A DNA stretch of 64,000 bases from Parvibaculum sp039973015 (GCF_039973015.1 NZ_JBDWLT010000002.1:62001-126000); one strand, 5' to 3'. Positions 26,737-36,139 are shown, counted from the stretch's first letter. The notes: generated by a model from the sequence alone, not told the origin. Made by a program: numbers and translations.

Positions 26737-26979
26737 AGGTACTGCGCTCCTCGCTACGAGACTGGTTCAAGATATCACTGTCAGACACCTACCCAATAAC
26801 AACAAGTCTTTGAATCTTCCATAGCAATGAACTGTGAGTTAGTGTTCGAGCACGTGGTGTAACTTCATCGCCATCGGCGGTGTGATCCCGGGTGGCTATC
26901 GAGGTGGAGTTTGGCGACTTCAACCCCGGACCCTAAGGAGACCCTCGATGGCCAAGACGAACATGGACCTGTCCGAGCT

Positions 26980-28259
26980 GGAGACCCGCAATAACCCTTT
27001 TGCCTTGTGACCTGGGGACGCGGCTGCTGTGCGGATCGCAGGTTTCTCGGTTCCCGGAGCGAGCCGGTCAGCGATTTCGTAGTGTTTTGCCGTTTTCGGG
27101 CGGACTCATCCCGTAGCCATACGGCGCTCATGGAAGATCAGGCGGTCCATGTTGTAAGCGATGTTGGCGAGCGTCAGTTTCGCCTCCGCACGGGCGAGGC
27201 CGACGGTGCGGATGAAGAGGCCGAAGCGGGTTTTCTGATGCGCGAAGACGTGCTCGACGGCGGCGCGGATGGACGACTTCTTCGCATTGGCCTGTGCCGT
27301 CACTCTCGGCATCGGCTTGCCAGTCGGCTTGCGCCGGTGAATGCGGCTGGTCAGCATCCTATCCGCCAGCCATCTCTCGTTGGTCTGCGAACGGTAGGCA
27401 CTGTCCGCCCAAATTTCCGAGCCGGTATTCTCACGGCTCACGAGGCGCTTGAGTTGCCTGCCGTCGGGCGCAGAGGCTGACGTCACGACCGCATCGCGGA
27501 TGAAGCCGAAGCGCCGATCGATGCTGATGTGCGACTTATAGCCGAAGACCGGCGTGGCGATCATCGGCAATGGTGTTCCATCCGGACGATACCGGACTTT
27601 GCCGCCGATCTTCAGCGTCCAGCGGGCGTCGACGTCCTTCTGGGCCGCCTTGTTCGGCTCGTTGGTCCATATCTGCCGGGCCGACTTGCCTTCCTTGACC
27701 GCTGCCTTCTCCGGCTCGCTGTTGCGTTGTTTCGGCGCCGGCACCAGGCTCGCGTCGACAATCTGGCCTGACATCGGGATGTAGCCCTTCTTCTGGAGTT
27801 GCCAGTCGAAAGCCTTCATCACCCGCTTCAGCGTTCCCGTCTCGGTCAGCCTGTTGCGAAAGTGCCGGATCGTGTTCTCGTCGGGCGTCGATCCGCCGAG
27901 ATCGAAGCCCAAGAACCGCATCCAGGAGAGCCGGTCCCGGATCATGAACTCCATCTTCGCGTCGCTGAGATTGTGTTGCGCCTGCAGGATCAGCGCCTTG
28001 AACATCGACACAGGATCGAATGGCGGCCGACCGCCTTTCGACCCATCGCCGTATCCCAGCCCCTCGACCAGCCAGCCGCGGAAATATTCGAAGTCCACCG
28101 TCGCCTCGAGCGTTTCCAGTGGATCGCCGTTCTTGCTCAGTCGTTCAAGGTGCTCCGAAAGCCCGAAGAGAGACCGCTGGTCCATTGTCCTGCCTCCAAA
28201 TCACGACAGGCCAAGTGAATCACAAAATCGACGAGACCGCGAGGTTGTTGCGGGTCTCC
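26980..28259 (-). mobile_element. IS5-family insertion sequence (1280 bp)
   Basis: The ends are 17-base inverted repeats with one mismatch: GGAGACCCGCAATAACC at 26980-26996, and the complement of GGAGACCCGCAACAACC at 28243-28259. They are flanked by a direct AGCT duplication (26976-26979 and 28260-28263). The element carries one intact transposase gene on the minus strand. Intact ends, gene and target duplication mark it as the most recent insertion seen in the window. Confidence 0.92.
27106..28185 (-). CDS. IS5-family DDE transposase
   Basis: The 359-residue protein has the N-terminal DUF772-like domain (GGRPPFDPVSMFKALILQAQ) and the DDE_Tnp_1 core. The core shows GQIVDASLVPAPKQRN, GSEIWADSAYRSQTNERW and SIRAAVEHVFAHQKTRFGL, carrying the D, D and E residues. 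Length and motifs are complete, and it fills the element apart from about 75 bases at its 5' side and 126 bases at its 3' side. Confidence 0.93.
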   Translation of the reverse strand: MDQRSLFGLSEHLERLSKNGDPLETLEATVDFEYFRGWLVEGLGYGDGSKGGRPPFDPVSMFKALILQAQHNLSDAKMEFMIRDRLSWMRFLGFDLGGSTPDENTIRHFRNRLTETGTLKRVMKAFDWQLQKKGYIPMSGQIVDASLVPAPKQRNSEPEKAAVKEGKSARQIWTNEPNKAAQKDVDARWTLKIGGKVRYRPDGTPLPMIATPVFGYKSHISIDRRFGFIRDAVVTSASAPDGRQLKRLVSRENTGSEIWADSAYRSQTNERWLADRMLTSRIHRRKPTGKPMPRVTAQANAKKSSIRAAVEHVFAHQKTRFGLFIRTVGLARAEAKLTLANIAYNMDRLIFHERRMATG

Positions 28260-28361
28260 AGCTTCTGGCCAAGCACGATCAGGGCGGCTTTCCGCGCGGC
28301 ATTGCCGAAGCCGTGCTGCAGCTGATCATGGAGACCGACGTGGAAGGCATCATCGGCGCTG

Positions 28362-29021
28362 GTCGAGTTCGTGTTCGATCTTCGATGCGTCGATTGCATA
28401 GCGAGCATCATGACCCGGACGATCGGTGACGAAGGCAATGAGGCTGGAATGGGGGCGATGAGGAGAGCCCAGCACAAGTTCATCGAGAAGAGCATTTACT
28501 CGTGACGACGGTCTCGTGCCAGATGGTCCGAACCGGCCTTTGAGGTGGAGTAGGGTGAATTGGGGGCGTAGGGCGTTGATTCGCTGAACTGGCCTTCGGA
28601 GCCGAGCGACCCGAAGACCTCGTCGGTCGAAACGTGGTGAAACCTGAAGCGCATCTTCGCATCCTTGTCGAGACCAATCCAGTAGGCGCGTGCGGCCTCG
28701 AGCAGGTTCGCCGTTCCCACGACATTGGTCAGGATGAAATCCGCCGGACCGTCGATCGAGCAATCGACATGGGTCTCCGCAGCGAGGTGCATGATCAGAT
28801 CAGGTCGAAAACCCTCATGGCTTCACGCTCGGCGGGCATGTCCCTGATATCTGTCCGGGAGAAATGGTAGCGGTCATTTCCCTCAATGCTTGCAATAGAG
28901 TTCGGGTTGCCCGCATAGGTTAGGTGGTCGAGGTTGAGCTCCTCGAAATCTGTGTCGTCGATTATCCGCCGGATAACCGCTAAGCCGATAAAGCCCGTTC
29001 CCTCGTCACAATGACTCGCAT
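28362..29021 (-). pseudogene. rfbB: Decayed second copy of dTDP-glucose 4,6-dehydratase
   Basis: A start with good ribosome-binding site (GGGGGAAG before ATG 29021) is followed by family segments in different frames. These are GFIGLAVIRRIIDDTDFEE, then HLAAETHVDCSIDGPADFI and STDEVFGSLGSEG, then a jump to SSLIAFVTDRPGHDARYAID. At least two small indels and an internal deletion of roughly 110 codons are evident. The C-terminus is cut off where the IS256 remnant begins. It is more divergent from the intact rfbB at 919 than a recent duplicate would be. Confidence 0.85.
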
Positions 29022-29059
29022 CTGAGCTTCCCCCACTCACGCCCGGACTGGCCCCCAGG

Positions 29060-29635
29060 CTAGGCTTGCAAGGTTTGATATTCAAACGGGCTTCGGAAAC
29101 CCTCAAAAGCGGGCAGTTTGCTGTCCTTTTCCGAAAGAACGACGCTTTCGGACAAACCCGGCCATTCGATGCCGATATCGGGATCGTTCCAGAACAGGCC
29201 TGCATCATGGGCTGCCGAGTAATTCTGATTAACCTTGTAGAAGACACGCGTATCAGGGACCAGAGTTCAGAACCCATGGGCGAAACCGCCCGGAATCAGG
29301 AGCTGGTTGCCTTCCTCGGCGCTCAGACGCACAACGACGTGCTGGCCATAGGTTGGGGAGACAGCGTGCAGGTCCAGCGCCACATCGAGGACCGCGCCGG
29401 TCAGAACCCGGACAAGCTTTGTCTGCTCGAATGGCGGTGCCTGAAAGTGCAGTCCCCGGATTGTGCCTGCCTCGGCGGAAAGAGATTCATTGTCCTGCAC
29501 GAAATCGATGTCGATTCCGGCATCCGCCAGGGCTCGGCGGTTATAGCTTTCCGAGAAATAGCCCCGCGCATCGCCATGACGCCGTGGCGTAAGGATTTTG
29601 ACGGCGGGTATTGAGGCCGACTGAACGGTGATCAT
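29060..29635 (-). pseudogene. rfbC: Second copy of dTDP-4-dehydrorhamnose 3,5-epimerase with one in-frame stop
   Basis: The frame is continuous for 192 codons from ATG 29635 to TAG 29060, except for a single TGA at 29267-29269 right after GFAHGF. Downstream, in the same frame, it reads TLVPDTRVFYKVNQNYSAAH and FWNDPDIGIEWPGLSES, typical RmlC sequence. So one nonsense change, not a frameshift, breaks it. It sits upstream of the decayed rfbB in the same order as the intact pair at 919-2535. Confidence 0.85.
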
Positions 29636-29740
29636 TCATTTTTCACACACATGAGGTTTCAGTCGCAGCATTTGCCAAATACCTAAGAAATCAATGCGGC
29701 GAAGCTCTATCAGTTGCGCACAGCACTTCCGAAGCCAAAC

Positions 29741-31081
29741 CTACTTCGCACCAAATCCCGTGAGGATTGTGCGGATCGTCTTAAGAACAATCAAGATATC
29801 AAGCCAAGGTGAAAAATTCTTGATGTAGTAAAAATCATAATGAAGCTTCTCCAGAACTTCATCCGTTGATGCTACATGTCCTTGCATGACTTGAGCCCAG
29901 CCAGAAATGCCGGGGTGGACGATGTGACGGTATCGATAGAACGGAAGTTCTTTTTCGTACCACATGGAAAGGGGGACGGCTTCCGGACGAGGTCCGATCC
30001 AGCTCATCTCGCCACGGAGAATATTCAAAACTTGTGGCAACTCGTCGATGCGGGTGCGTCTCAAGAAATGCCCAAGACGTGTAATTCTATCATCTTCAGC
30101 TTTGGTGATGGCGCGGTCCCTGTCATCGACACTTCCGACTTGCTCTGCGCGCATGGTCCGGAACTTATAAACAGTAAAAATGCTCCCCCTATAGCCCATT
30201 CTTTTCTGACGAAAAATCGCTGGCCCCGGAGAGTCTAGCTGAATTGCTAGTATAATGATCGCAAAGAATGGCGCCAACAACACTATTACGAGAAGCGCGA
30301 GCACACGATCTATTGCTTGCTTTCCCCTCAAATACATGTGGTCCGGATTTAGAGAGCCGAGAGTGTTCTCCGAGAGGTGTTCGATCTCCAAGCGCCCGGT
30401 CAGTGTTTCGCGCAAATGCTTCACGTCGAAGACCGGTGTGCCCGAGACTGCAGTCTCTGTGATAAAGCGTTCCCATTCCGTGGGAAAGCTGTGGTCGAGA
30501 TCGACGACAACTGCGTTTAAGTTTTCTGTTGGTTCAGAGACCTCCCGAATCTCGCGCCACTTCACGGAGGGCAGAGAAAGCAGTGCGTTAGCCGACCCCC
30601 CGGGAACAATCCCGATGCGGAGTGTCCGTAGACGTACCATGCCAATTGAAATGCATGTGAACCAAACCACAGTAAGGAAGTAGCTCGCCCCGAGCAGATA
30701 GCGGCTATAGTCAAGACGGAGAAAAAGAAAGACTATGACGGTAGCTCCATACGTCACCGCAAAAATCGGGATCGCATAGGCAATGCCTTCCGTTCCCGGA
30801 TAGTCGATGAGGCGCCGAAAGAAGAAAAAGCCGCACGTTAAGGCAAAAATCGATCCGACAATCGTATTGGAAAGAGCCGAGGAGTTGATCGGGAGTTGGT
30901 CAAACCCAAACCGAAAGATCAACGGAGTGCCAATGGCGAAAAGAATGCCGCCCACTAATTGAACGCGATTCCGGAACAGAGCTTTCCGAAACATCTCTGT
31001 CAAAATTGATGATCTCTCCGACAGGTTGTCACTTGCGGGTTCAAATGTATCTTTCTGGATTTCGGACTTTGCGTTCAGCAT
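29741..31081 (-). CDS. Undecaprenyl-phosphate sugar phosphotransferase (polyprenyl glycosylphosphotransferase)
   Basis: The 446-residue protein has four N-terminal membrane segments, a cytoplasmic middle domain (about residues 160-255) and the C-terminal bacterial sugar-transferase domain. That domain shows RQKRMGYRGSIFTVYKFRTM, RTRIDELPQVLNILRGEMSWIGPRP split over residues about 350-380, and HPGISGWAQV. It would start repeat-unit assembly by moving a sugar-1-phosphate to undecaprenyl phosphate. A second enzyme of this class is at 62103-63668. Confidence 0.9.
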   Translation of the reverse strand: MLNAKSEIQKDTFEPASDNLSERSSILTEMFRKALFRNRVQLVGGILFAIGTPLIFRFGFDQLPINSSALSNTIVGSIFALTCGFFFFRRLIDYPGTEGIAYAIPIFAVTYGATVIVFLFLRLDYSRYLLGASYFLTVVWFTCISIGMVRLRTLRIGIVPGGSANALLSLPSVKWREIREVSEPTENLNAVVVDLDHSFPTEWERFITETAVSGTPVFDVKHLRETLTGRLEIEHLSENTLGSLNPDHMYLRGKQAIDRVLALLVIVLLAPFFAIIILAIQLDSPGPAIFRQKRMGYRGSIFTVYKFRTMRAEQVGSVDDRDRAITKAEDDRITRLGHFLRRTRIDELPQVLNILRGEMSWIGPRPEAVPLSMWYEKELPFYRYRHIVHPGISGWAQVMQGHVASTDEVLEKLHYDFYYIKNFSPWLDILIVLKTIRTILTGFGAK

Positions 31082-31428
31082 GTTCCTCTTGCAGCACTAA
31101 GCGCGAGCACGCTGCCTCCTTACCCATGCCATTTGAAGAAGGCATCTGTTCAATTGGGTGCGTCGTAGGTTTTGAAAAACAAAGAAAAACCAAATCCAAC
31201 CGGTAGGCAATATGTCATTCGTATTGATTTTTTATTAGAGTAAATTTGAAGTGCTAAGTTTGGTTATTTGGGCTAGACGACGGCTTCGAAGAGCTGTCGT
31301 TCATTGTTCTTCGGGAGGCGCGGCGACCCCCATATATGGGAGGCTGAACCGTAAAGGCCCCTAGGGTGGGGGGAGAAAACGATCTAAAGTGATGCCAATG
31401 CCTTGAGCGCGGAGTCATTCTCCGCAAT
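31082..31428. other. Intergenic region between ugd and the sugar transferase gene
   Basis: No supported gene. It holds an AT-rich patch (about 31220-31260) that could contain the promoter of the minus-strand sugar transferase gene. A short hairpin, GCGGAG-TCATT-CTCCGC, lies near 31410-31426 just after the ugd stop, but has no T run. Confidence 0.4.
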
Positions 31429-32751
31429 TCAAGGTCGGGACATAACGGCGGTCCGTCCGACGGAGTAATAAGAAAGGCCGGCATTGGCCATTTCTTCCGG
31501 CGGATAGATGTTCCTCAGATCGATCACTGTCGGGCGAAGCAGCAATGATTTGATGCGCTTGAGGTCGAGCGCGCGGAATTCGTTCCATTCTGTGAGAATG
31601 ACCAGCGCATCGGCTCCTTCCATCGGAGCATAAGCATCCTCGGCCCAGGTAACATCCGGCATCAAGTGTTCTGCTTCGTGCATGCCCTCGGGGTCGAAAG
31701 CCGCTACAGCGGCGCCTGCCTCCTGAAGGGCGGGTATGATGTCGAGACTGGGAGCGTCGCGCATATCGTCGGTATTAGGCTTGAACGTGACGCCCAGAAT
31801 TGCAATGCGCTTACCACTGACGCTCCCCCCGAGAACCTTTACAATACGGTCGGCCATGCGCTTCTTGCGGGCATCATTGGCTTTGATCACCGCATCGACA
31901 ATGGAAACGGACGCGCCAAATTCGGTGGCGGTTTGCGCTAATGCTTTTGTGTCTTTCGGGAAGCAGGATCCGCCATAACCCGGGCCGGCATGAAGGAACT
32001 TCTTGCCGATGCGGCCGTCGAGGCCGATACCGCGTGCGACGTCCTGAACATCGGCTCCGGTTGCCTCGCAAAGATCAGCCATCTCATTGATGAATGTGAT
32101 TTTCGTCGCCAGGAATGCGTTGGCGGCATATTTCGTGAGTTCCGAGGTGCGTCGGCTTGTGAAGAGAACAGGCGTCTCGTTCAGGAAAAGCGGACGGTAG
32201 AGCCTCTTCATGATGTCGCGCGCGCGTCCGGAATCGGTGCCAACTACTACCCGATCCGGTCGCATGAAATCCTCAATGGCGGCGCCTTCGCGCAAAAACT
32301 CAGGATTGGATACGACGTCGAAATCCAATCCAGGGCGATGCTCGCGGATCAGCGCCTCGACCCGGTCGCCTGTGCCGACAGGCACAGTGGATTTCGTTAC
32401 GACAACGGCGTAACCGTGGAGATTATCCGCAATTTCCTCCGCTGCGGCGAAGACGTAAGTGAGGTCAGCGTGGCCGTCGCCGCGTCGGCTCGGTGTGCCG
32501 ACAGCGATGAATATGGCTTCGGCTCCGTTTATAGCCGTCGCCAGGTTGGTCGAGAAGGAGAGCCGCCCGGCTTCAACATTGCTCTCGACCAAGGCATCGA
32601 GCCCCGGCTCGAATATCGGAATTTCGCCTTTCTCGAGACGTTCAATCTTCGAGGCGTCCTTGTCGACGCAAACCACATCATGGCCAAATTCGGCAAAGCA
32701 TGTTCCTGAAACCAGGCCAACATAGCCTGTGCCAATCATCGCGACCTTCAT
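31429..32751 (-). CDS. ugd: UDP-glucose 6-dehydrogenase
   Basis: The 440-residue protein has the N-terminal GTGYVGLVSGTCFAEFGHDV, NPEFLREGAAIEDF and the catalytic-cysteine motif GPGYGGSCFPKDTKAL near residue 265. It oxidises UDP-glucose to UDP-glucuronate, substrate for the epimerase at 35177. It lies 41 bases downstream of galU, which supplies UDP-glucose, so the two probably share a transcript. Confidence 0.96.
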   Translation of the reverse strand: MKVAMIGTGYVGLVSGTCFAEFGHDVVCVDKDASKIERLEKGEIPIFEPGLDALVESNVEAGRLSFSTNLATAINGAEAIFIAVGTPSRRGDGHADLTYVFAAAEEIADNLHGYAVVVTKSTVPVGTGDRVEALIREHRPGLDFDVVSNPEFLREGAAIEDFMRPDRVVVGTDSGRARDIMKRLYRPLFLNETPVLFTSRRTSELTKYAANAFLATKITFINEMADLCEATGADVQDVARGIGLDGRIGKKFLHAGPGYGGSCFPKDTKALAQTATEFGASVSIVDAVIKANDARKKRMADRIVKVLGGSVSGKRIAILGVTFKPNTDDMRDAPSLDIIPALQEAGAAVAAFDPEGMHEAEHLMPDVTWAEDAYAPMEGADALVILTEWNEFRALDLKRIKSLLLRPTVIDLRNIYPPEEMANAGLSYYSVGRTAVMSRP

Positions 32752-32792
32752 CGGGGTATCTCTTTAATGAGTGGGGACCGGGGACCGTATTA

Positions 32793-33671
32793 TCATTGTT
32801 GAAGCAACGATTTGGCGAGAGGCAGGAACTTCGGAGCGATATCCGGGCGATCGAGCGCCAAGGCCAGATTTGCGGAGAGGAATCCGATCTTGTCTCCGCA
32901 ATCATATGTTGTTCCATCAAAACGGTAGGCGAAAAAGTCCTGATCTTCGATTAGCGCAATCATGGCATCAGTAAGTTGTATCTCACCGCCAGCGCCAGGC
33001 TCCTGGATCTCGAGCTTTGCAAAAATCTCAGGCTGCAGAATGTAGCGGCCTGAGATGATCAGATTGGAGGGTGCGTCTTCTCGCTTCGGCTTTTCCACCA
33101 TCCCTGTGATGCTATGCGTACGGTCGTCAAACTTTTCATTCAGGGCGACCACCCCGTAGCGGCTCACATGTTCGTGGGGCACTTCTTCCACGGCGATCAC
33201 GTTGCCGCCGTGATGCTCATAGACTTCCATCATCTGGGTAAAGCAGCCCCGCGCGCCATGGACCAGCATGTCGGGGAGGGCGAGCAGAAAGGGCTCGTCG
33301 CCGACAATGTCTCTGGCACACCAAACCGCGTGACCGAGACCCAAGGGCTCCTGCTGGCGGACGAAACTTGCTGCACCTGCGGCCGGGCGACTTGGTTTCA
33401 GCAGTTCGATCTCCGCCGTCTTGCCACGCGCTTTCAGAGTGGCCTCGAGCTCATAGGCGAGGTCGAAGTGGTCCTCGATGGCGCCTTTGCCGCGCCCCGT
33501 CACGAAAACAAAATGCTCGATGCCGGCTTCTGCCGCCTCTTCCACGGCGTACTGAATGACCGGCTTGTCGACGACGGTCAGCATTTCTTTCGGCACGGCC
33601 TTCGTGGCGGGCAGAAAGCGGGTTCCCAGACCCGCCACTGGGAAGACGGCTTTACGAGGCTTTCGGAACAT
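32793..33671 (-). CDS. galU: UTP-glucose-1-phosphate uridylyltransferase
   Basis: The 292-residue enzyme starts FRKPRKAVFPVAGLGTRFLPA, followed by TKAVPKEMLTVVDKPVIQY, the GalU signature, and has VEKPKRED near residue 200. It produces UDP-glucose for the adjacent ugd. ATG 33671 is preferred; an in-frame GTG at 33683 adds four residues. The gene is divergent from gmd across a 250-base region. Confidence 0.95.
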   Translation of the reverse strand: MFRKPRKAVFPVAGLGTRFLPATKAVPKEMLTVVDKPVIQYAVEEAAEAGIEHFVFVTGRGKGAIEDHFDLAYELEATLKARGKTAEIELLKPSRPAAGAASFVRQQEPLGLGHAVWCARDIVGDEPFLLALPDMLVHGARGCFTQMMEVYEHHGGNVIAVEEVPHEHVSRYGVVALNEKFDDRTHSITGMVEKPKREDAPSNLIISGRYILQPEIFAKLEIQEPGAGGEIQLTDAMIALIEDQDFFAYRFDGTTYDCGDKIGFLSANLALALDRPDIAPKFLPLAKSLLQQ

Positions 33672-33863
33672 GTCGGATATCACCCCAATGGAGGAGCTAA
33701 GTTGTTAATATTAGGCACTAATTCGTTCCCAAGATCTGATTTTTGGCACGCATTGATCTTGTGAGCAAGTGAGATGCTCGGTGAGTATTTCCGTACCGGT
33801 AAAATCCATGTATCTAGAGGCGCGCGCAGGGCCGTGTTTTCGCGGTTTTGTATGCGATAGGTT

Positions 33864-33894
33864 GAAAGGCCGTCCGCTTAAGGAACGGCCTTTC
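33864..33894 (+). terminator. Stem-loop in the gmd leader, terminator or attenuator candidate
   Basis: Perfect 10-base arms GAAAGGCCGT (33864-33873) and ACGGCCTTTC (33885-33894) surround an 11-base loop. The 3' arm ends in only three Ts followed by CGTC, so intrinsic termination would be weak. It sits 28 bases before the gmd start, where it could end a leader transcript or affect ribosome access. Confidence 0.5.
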
Positions 33895-33922
33895 GTCATG
33901 CGAAAGCAGGAGAGCATCTGGG

Positions 33923-34984
33923 ATGACCAAGCGGGTCGCATTGATAACCGGCATTACGGGCCAGGATGGTAGTTATTTGGCCAGTCTCCTTGTCTCGAAG
34001 GGCTATGAAGTCCATGGCCTTATGCGCCGCTCATCTTCGCTGAACACAGACCGTATCGGGCATCTCTATCAAGAAGAGCAGGATGCGACCTCGCAGGTTC
34101 GGATGCACTTTGGCGACATGAGCGATGGGGCAAGTCTGTTCCGTGTGCTGAAAGAGGTAAAGCCTGACGAGGTCTACAATCTGGCAGCCCAAAGCCATGT
34201 CAAGGTGAGCTTCGACAAGCCCGAATACACGACGGATGTGAATGCGACCGGCGTTCTGAGGCTTCTCGAAGCTATTCGCCTTCTCGATATGGGCGAGTCC
34301 ATACGCTTTTATCAGGCGTCGACCTCGGAGCTCTTTGGCAATGTTCAGGAAACACCTCAGAGCGAGACCACGCCGTTTCGTCCGCGTAGTCCATATGCGA
34401 TCTCAAAGCACTTCGCATTCCAGACTGTGGTGAATTATCGCGAGGCCTATGGATTCCATGCTTCGAACGGCATTCTCTTCAACCACGAAGGCCCCAAGCG
34501 CGGCGAGAATTTCGTGAGCCGAAAGATAACGCGAGCGGTTGCTGCTATCTGCCATGGGGTTCAGGACAAGCTCTATCTGGGAAATATCAATTCCCGACGC
34601 GATTGGGGGCACGCGCGTGACTACGTCGAGGGGATGTGGCTCATGCTGCAGAAGGACACGCCGGGCGATTATGTACTCGCCACGGGTGAGGAGCATTCCG
34701 TGAGGGACTTCGTTAAAACCGCCTTCGACGTTGTGGGCCGACCTATCGAATGGAACGGGGTGGGGCTTGACGAGAAAGGGATCGACAGGAAGACCGGTAA
34801 GGTGCTCATTGAGATTGACCCCCAGTATTATCGTCCTGCGGAAGTAAACTCGCTCGTCGGCAATGCCTCCAAAGCGCGAGACGAGCTTGGCTGGACGCAC
34901 AGAACCAGCTTCAAGGAGCTGGTTGTCGAGATGGTGGAATCGGATCTTCAGCGTCTTGCAAGTGCCGGGATGTCGCGAGTCTGA
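33923..34984 (+). CDS. gmd: GDP-mannose 4,6-dehydratase
   Basis: The 353-residue extended SDR has ALITGITGQDGSYLASLLVS, the long GMD insert RRSSSLNTDRIGHLY, QASTSELFGNVQETPQ and HEGPKRGENFVSRKIT. It makes GDP-4-keto-6-deoxymannose, precursor of GDP-rhamnose, fucose or perosamine; no second-step enzyme is seen in the window. The segment around the catalytic tyrosine reads PYAISKHFAFQTVV, while most Gmd proteins have a YA-x-x-K-LYAYW pattern. GDP-mannose would come from manC at 36415. Confidence 0.92.
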   Translation: MTKRVALITGITGQDGSYLASLLVSKGYEVHGLMRRSSSLNTDRIGHLYQEEQDATSQVRMHFGDMSDGASLFRVLKEVKPDEVYNLAAQSHVKVSFDKPEYTTDVNATGVLRLLEAIRLLDMGESIRFYQASTSELFGNVQETPQSETTPFRPRSPYAISKHFAFQTVVNYREAYGFHASNGILFNHEGPKRGENFVSRKITRAVAAICHGVQDKLYLGNINSRRDWGHARDYVEGMWLMLQKDTPGDYVLATGEEHSVRDFVKTAFDVVGRPIEWNGVGLDEKGIDRKTGKVLIEIDPQYYRPAEVNSLVGNASKARDELGWTHRTSFKELVVEMVESDLQRLASAGMSRV

Positions 34985-35176
34985 GGACATAGAGGCGGCT
35001 GACAGAGTAGGCGCTGGCTTGTTGCTGGCGATTGCGCGGGTGGCTCGGCAAAGAGATGTAAACCGAGGGCGCTCTGATCCTTTGGCTTTCCTGCTTTGTA
35101 TTGCCGGATTGAAAGTTGGTTTTGTATAGGCCTGCGTCTTAAATCTCCGCTTTCTTCTTCAAGCTCGGACATTTGC

Positions 35177-36139
35177 ATGACAATCCTTGTCACTGGTGCA
35201 GCAGGATTTATTGGATACCACCTATGCCGATATTTGGTCGCGCGAGGCGAACAGGTGGTCGGCGTTGATGACCTGAATCCTTATTACGATCCGAGATTGA
35301 AAAGGGCACGCCTCAGCCTATTGAATGAATGTGCAGCTTTTACCTTTATCGAAGGCGACATTTCTCAGCTCGATCTTCCCAAGGCATTGCATGGAACGAG
35401 AATAAGTAAAGTCGTTCATCTCGCGGCGCAGGCGGGTGTTCGATATTCTTTGGATAATCCCCGAGCGTATGTGAAGTCCAATCTTGTTGGGCATCTGGAG
35501 ATTCTCGAATTGTGTCGGAATCTCGGTGACCTGGATCATCTGGTCTATGCGTCTTCAAGTTCCGTGTACGGCGGAAACGAGAAAGTGCCTTTCAGTGAGG
35601 ATGACAACGTCGATCATCCCGTGTCTCTTTACGCGGCGACAAAGAAGTCGGATGAACTGATGAGCTATGCATATGCTCATCTTTACGGAATTCGGCAGAC
35701 GGGGCTGAGATTTTTCACGGTTTATGGTCCCTGGGGGCGACCGGACATGGCGTACTGGCTTTTCACTGAGGCAATACTTCAGGGAAAACCGGTTAGAGTT
35801 TTCAACAATGGTGAGATGTGGCGCGACTTCACCTACATTGATGACATCGTGCAGGGGATTGTCGCGGTTCTGGATCATCCTCCTCAAGGCACACCACCGC
35901 ATCAAATTTATAATCTCGGCAACAATCGGCCTGAGAATCTCATGCATTTTCTCGATGTGCTGGAGGATATTGTTGGAGTTAAAGCGGTTCGGCGCTTCGA
36001 ACCCATGCAACCGGGAGATGTTATTCGTACATATGCGGATATATCGAGAATTCAGCGGGATGTCGGCTTCAACCCATCGACTGATATCAGGGCCGGGCTG
36101 ACTCGATTTGTCGACTGGTACAAGCAATACCACATATGA
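35177..36139 (+). CDS. UDP-glucuronate 4-epimerase-like NAD-dependent epimerase
   Basis: The 320-residue SDR has ILVTGAAGFIGYHLCRYLVA, DDLNPYYDPRLKRARL, HLAAQAGVRYSLDNPRAY, YASSSSVYGGNEKVPF and RFFTVYGPWGRPDMAYW. These are the pattern of CapI/LpsL-type UDP-glucuronate or UDP-galacturonate epimerases. With ugd in the window, UDP-glucuronate is a likely substrate. ATG 35177 matches the family start; an upstream frame to 35096 adds unrelated residues. Its composition is visibly less GC-rich than gmd. Confidence 0.88.
   Translation: MTILVTGAAGFIGYHLCRYLVARGEQVVGVDDLNPYYDPRLKRARLSLLNECAAFTFIEGDISQLDLPKALHGTRISKVVHLAAQAGVRYSLDNPRAYVKSNLVGHLEILELCRNLGDLDHLVYASSSSVYGGNEKVPFSEDDNVDHPVSLYAATKKSDELMSYAYAHLYGIRQTGLRFFTVYGPWGRPDMAYWLFTEAILQGKPVRVFNNGEMWRDFTYIDDIVQGIVAVLDHPPQGTPPHQIYNLGNNRPENLMHFLDVLEDIVGVKAVRRFEPMQPGDVIRTYADISRIQRDVGFNPSTDIRAGLTRFVDWYKQYHI

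Larger units (their letters stand above)
26948..28361 (+). pseudogene. N-terminal remnant of an IS256-family transposase, split by an IS5-family element
   Basis: Codons from ATG 26948 read MAKTNMDLSEL up to 26979, then the IS5 element intervenes. Removing it together with one copy of the AGCT duplication joins the frame exactly to LLAKHDQGGFPRGIAEAVLQ at 28264, continuing to GIIGAGR near 28361. This is the standard N-terminus of IS256-group transposases. After 28361 the sequence changes abruptly to rfbB remnant on the other strand, so the rest was deleted. Confidence 0.85.
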
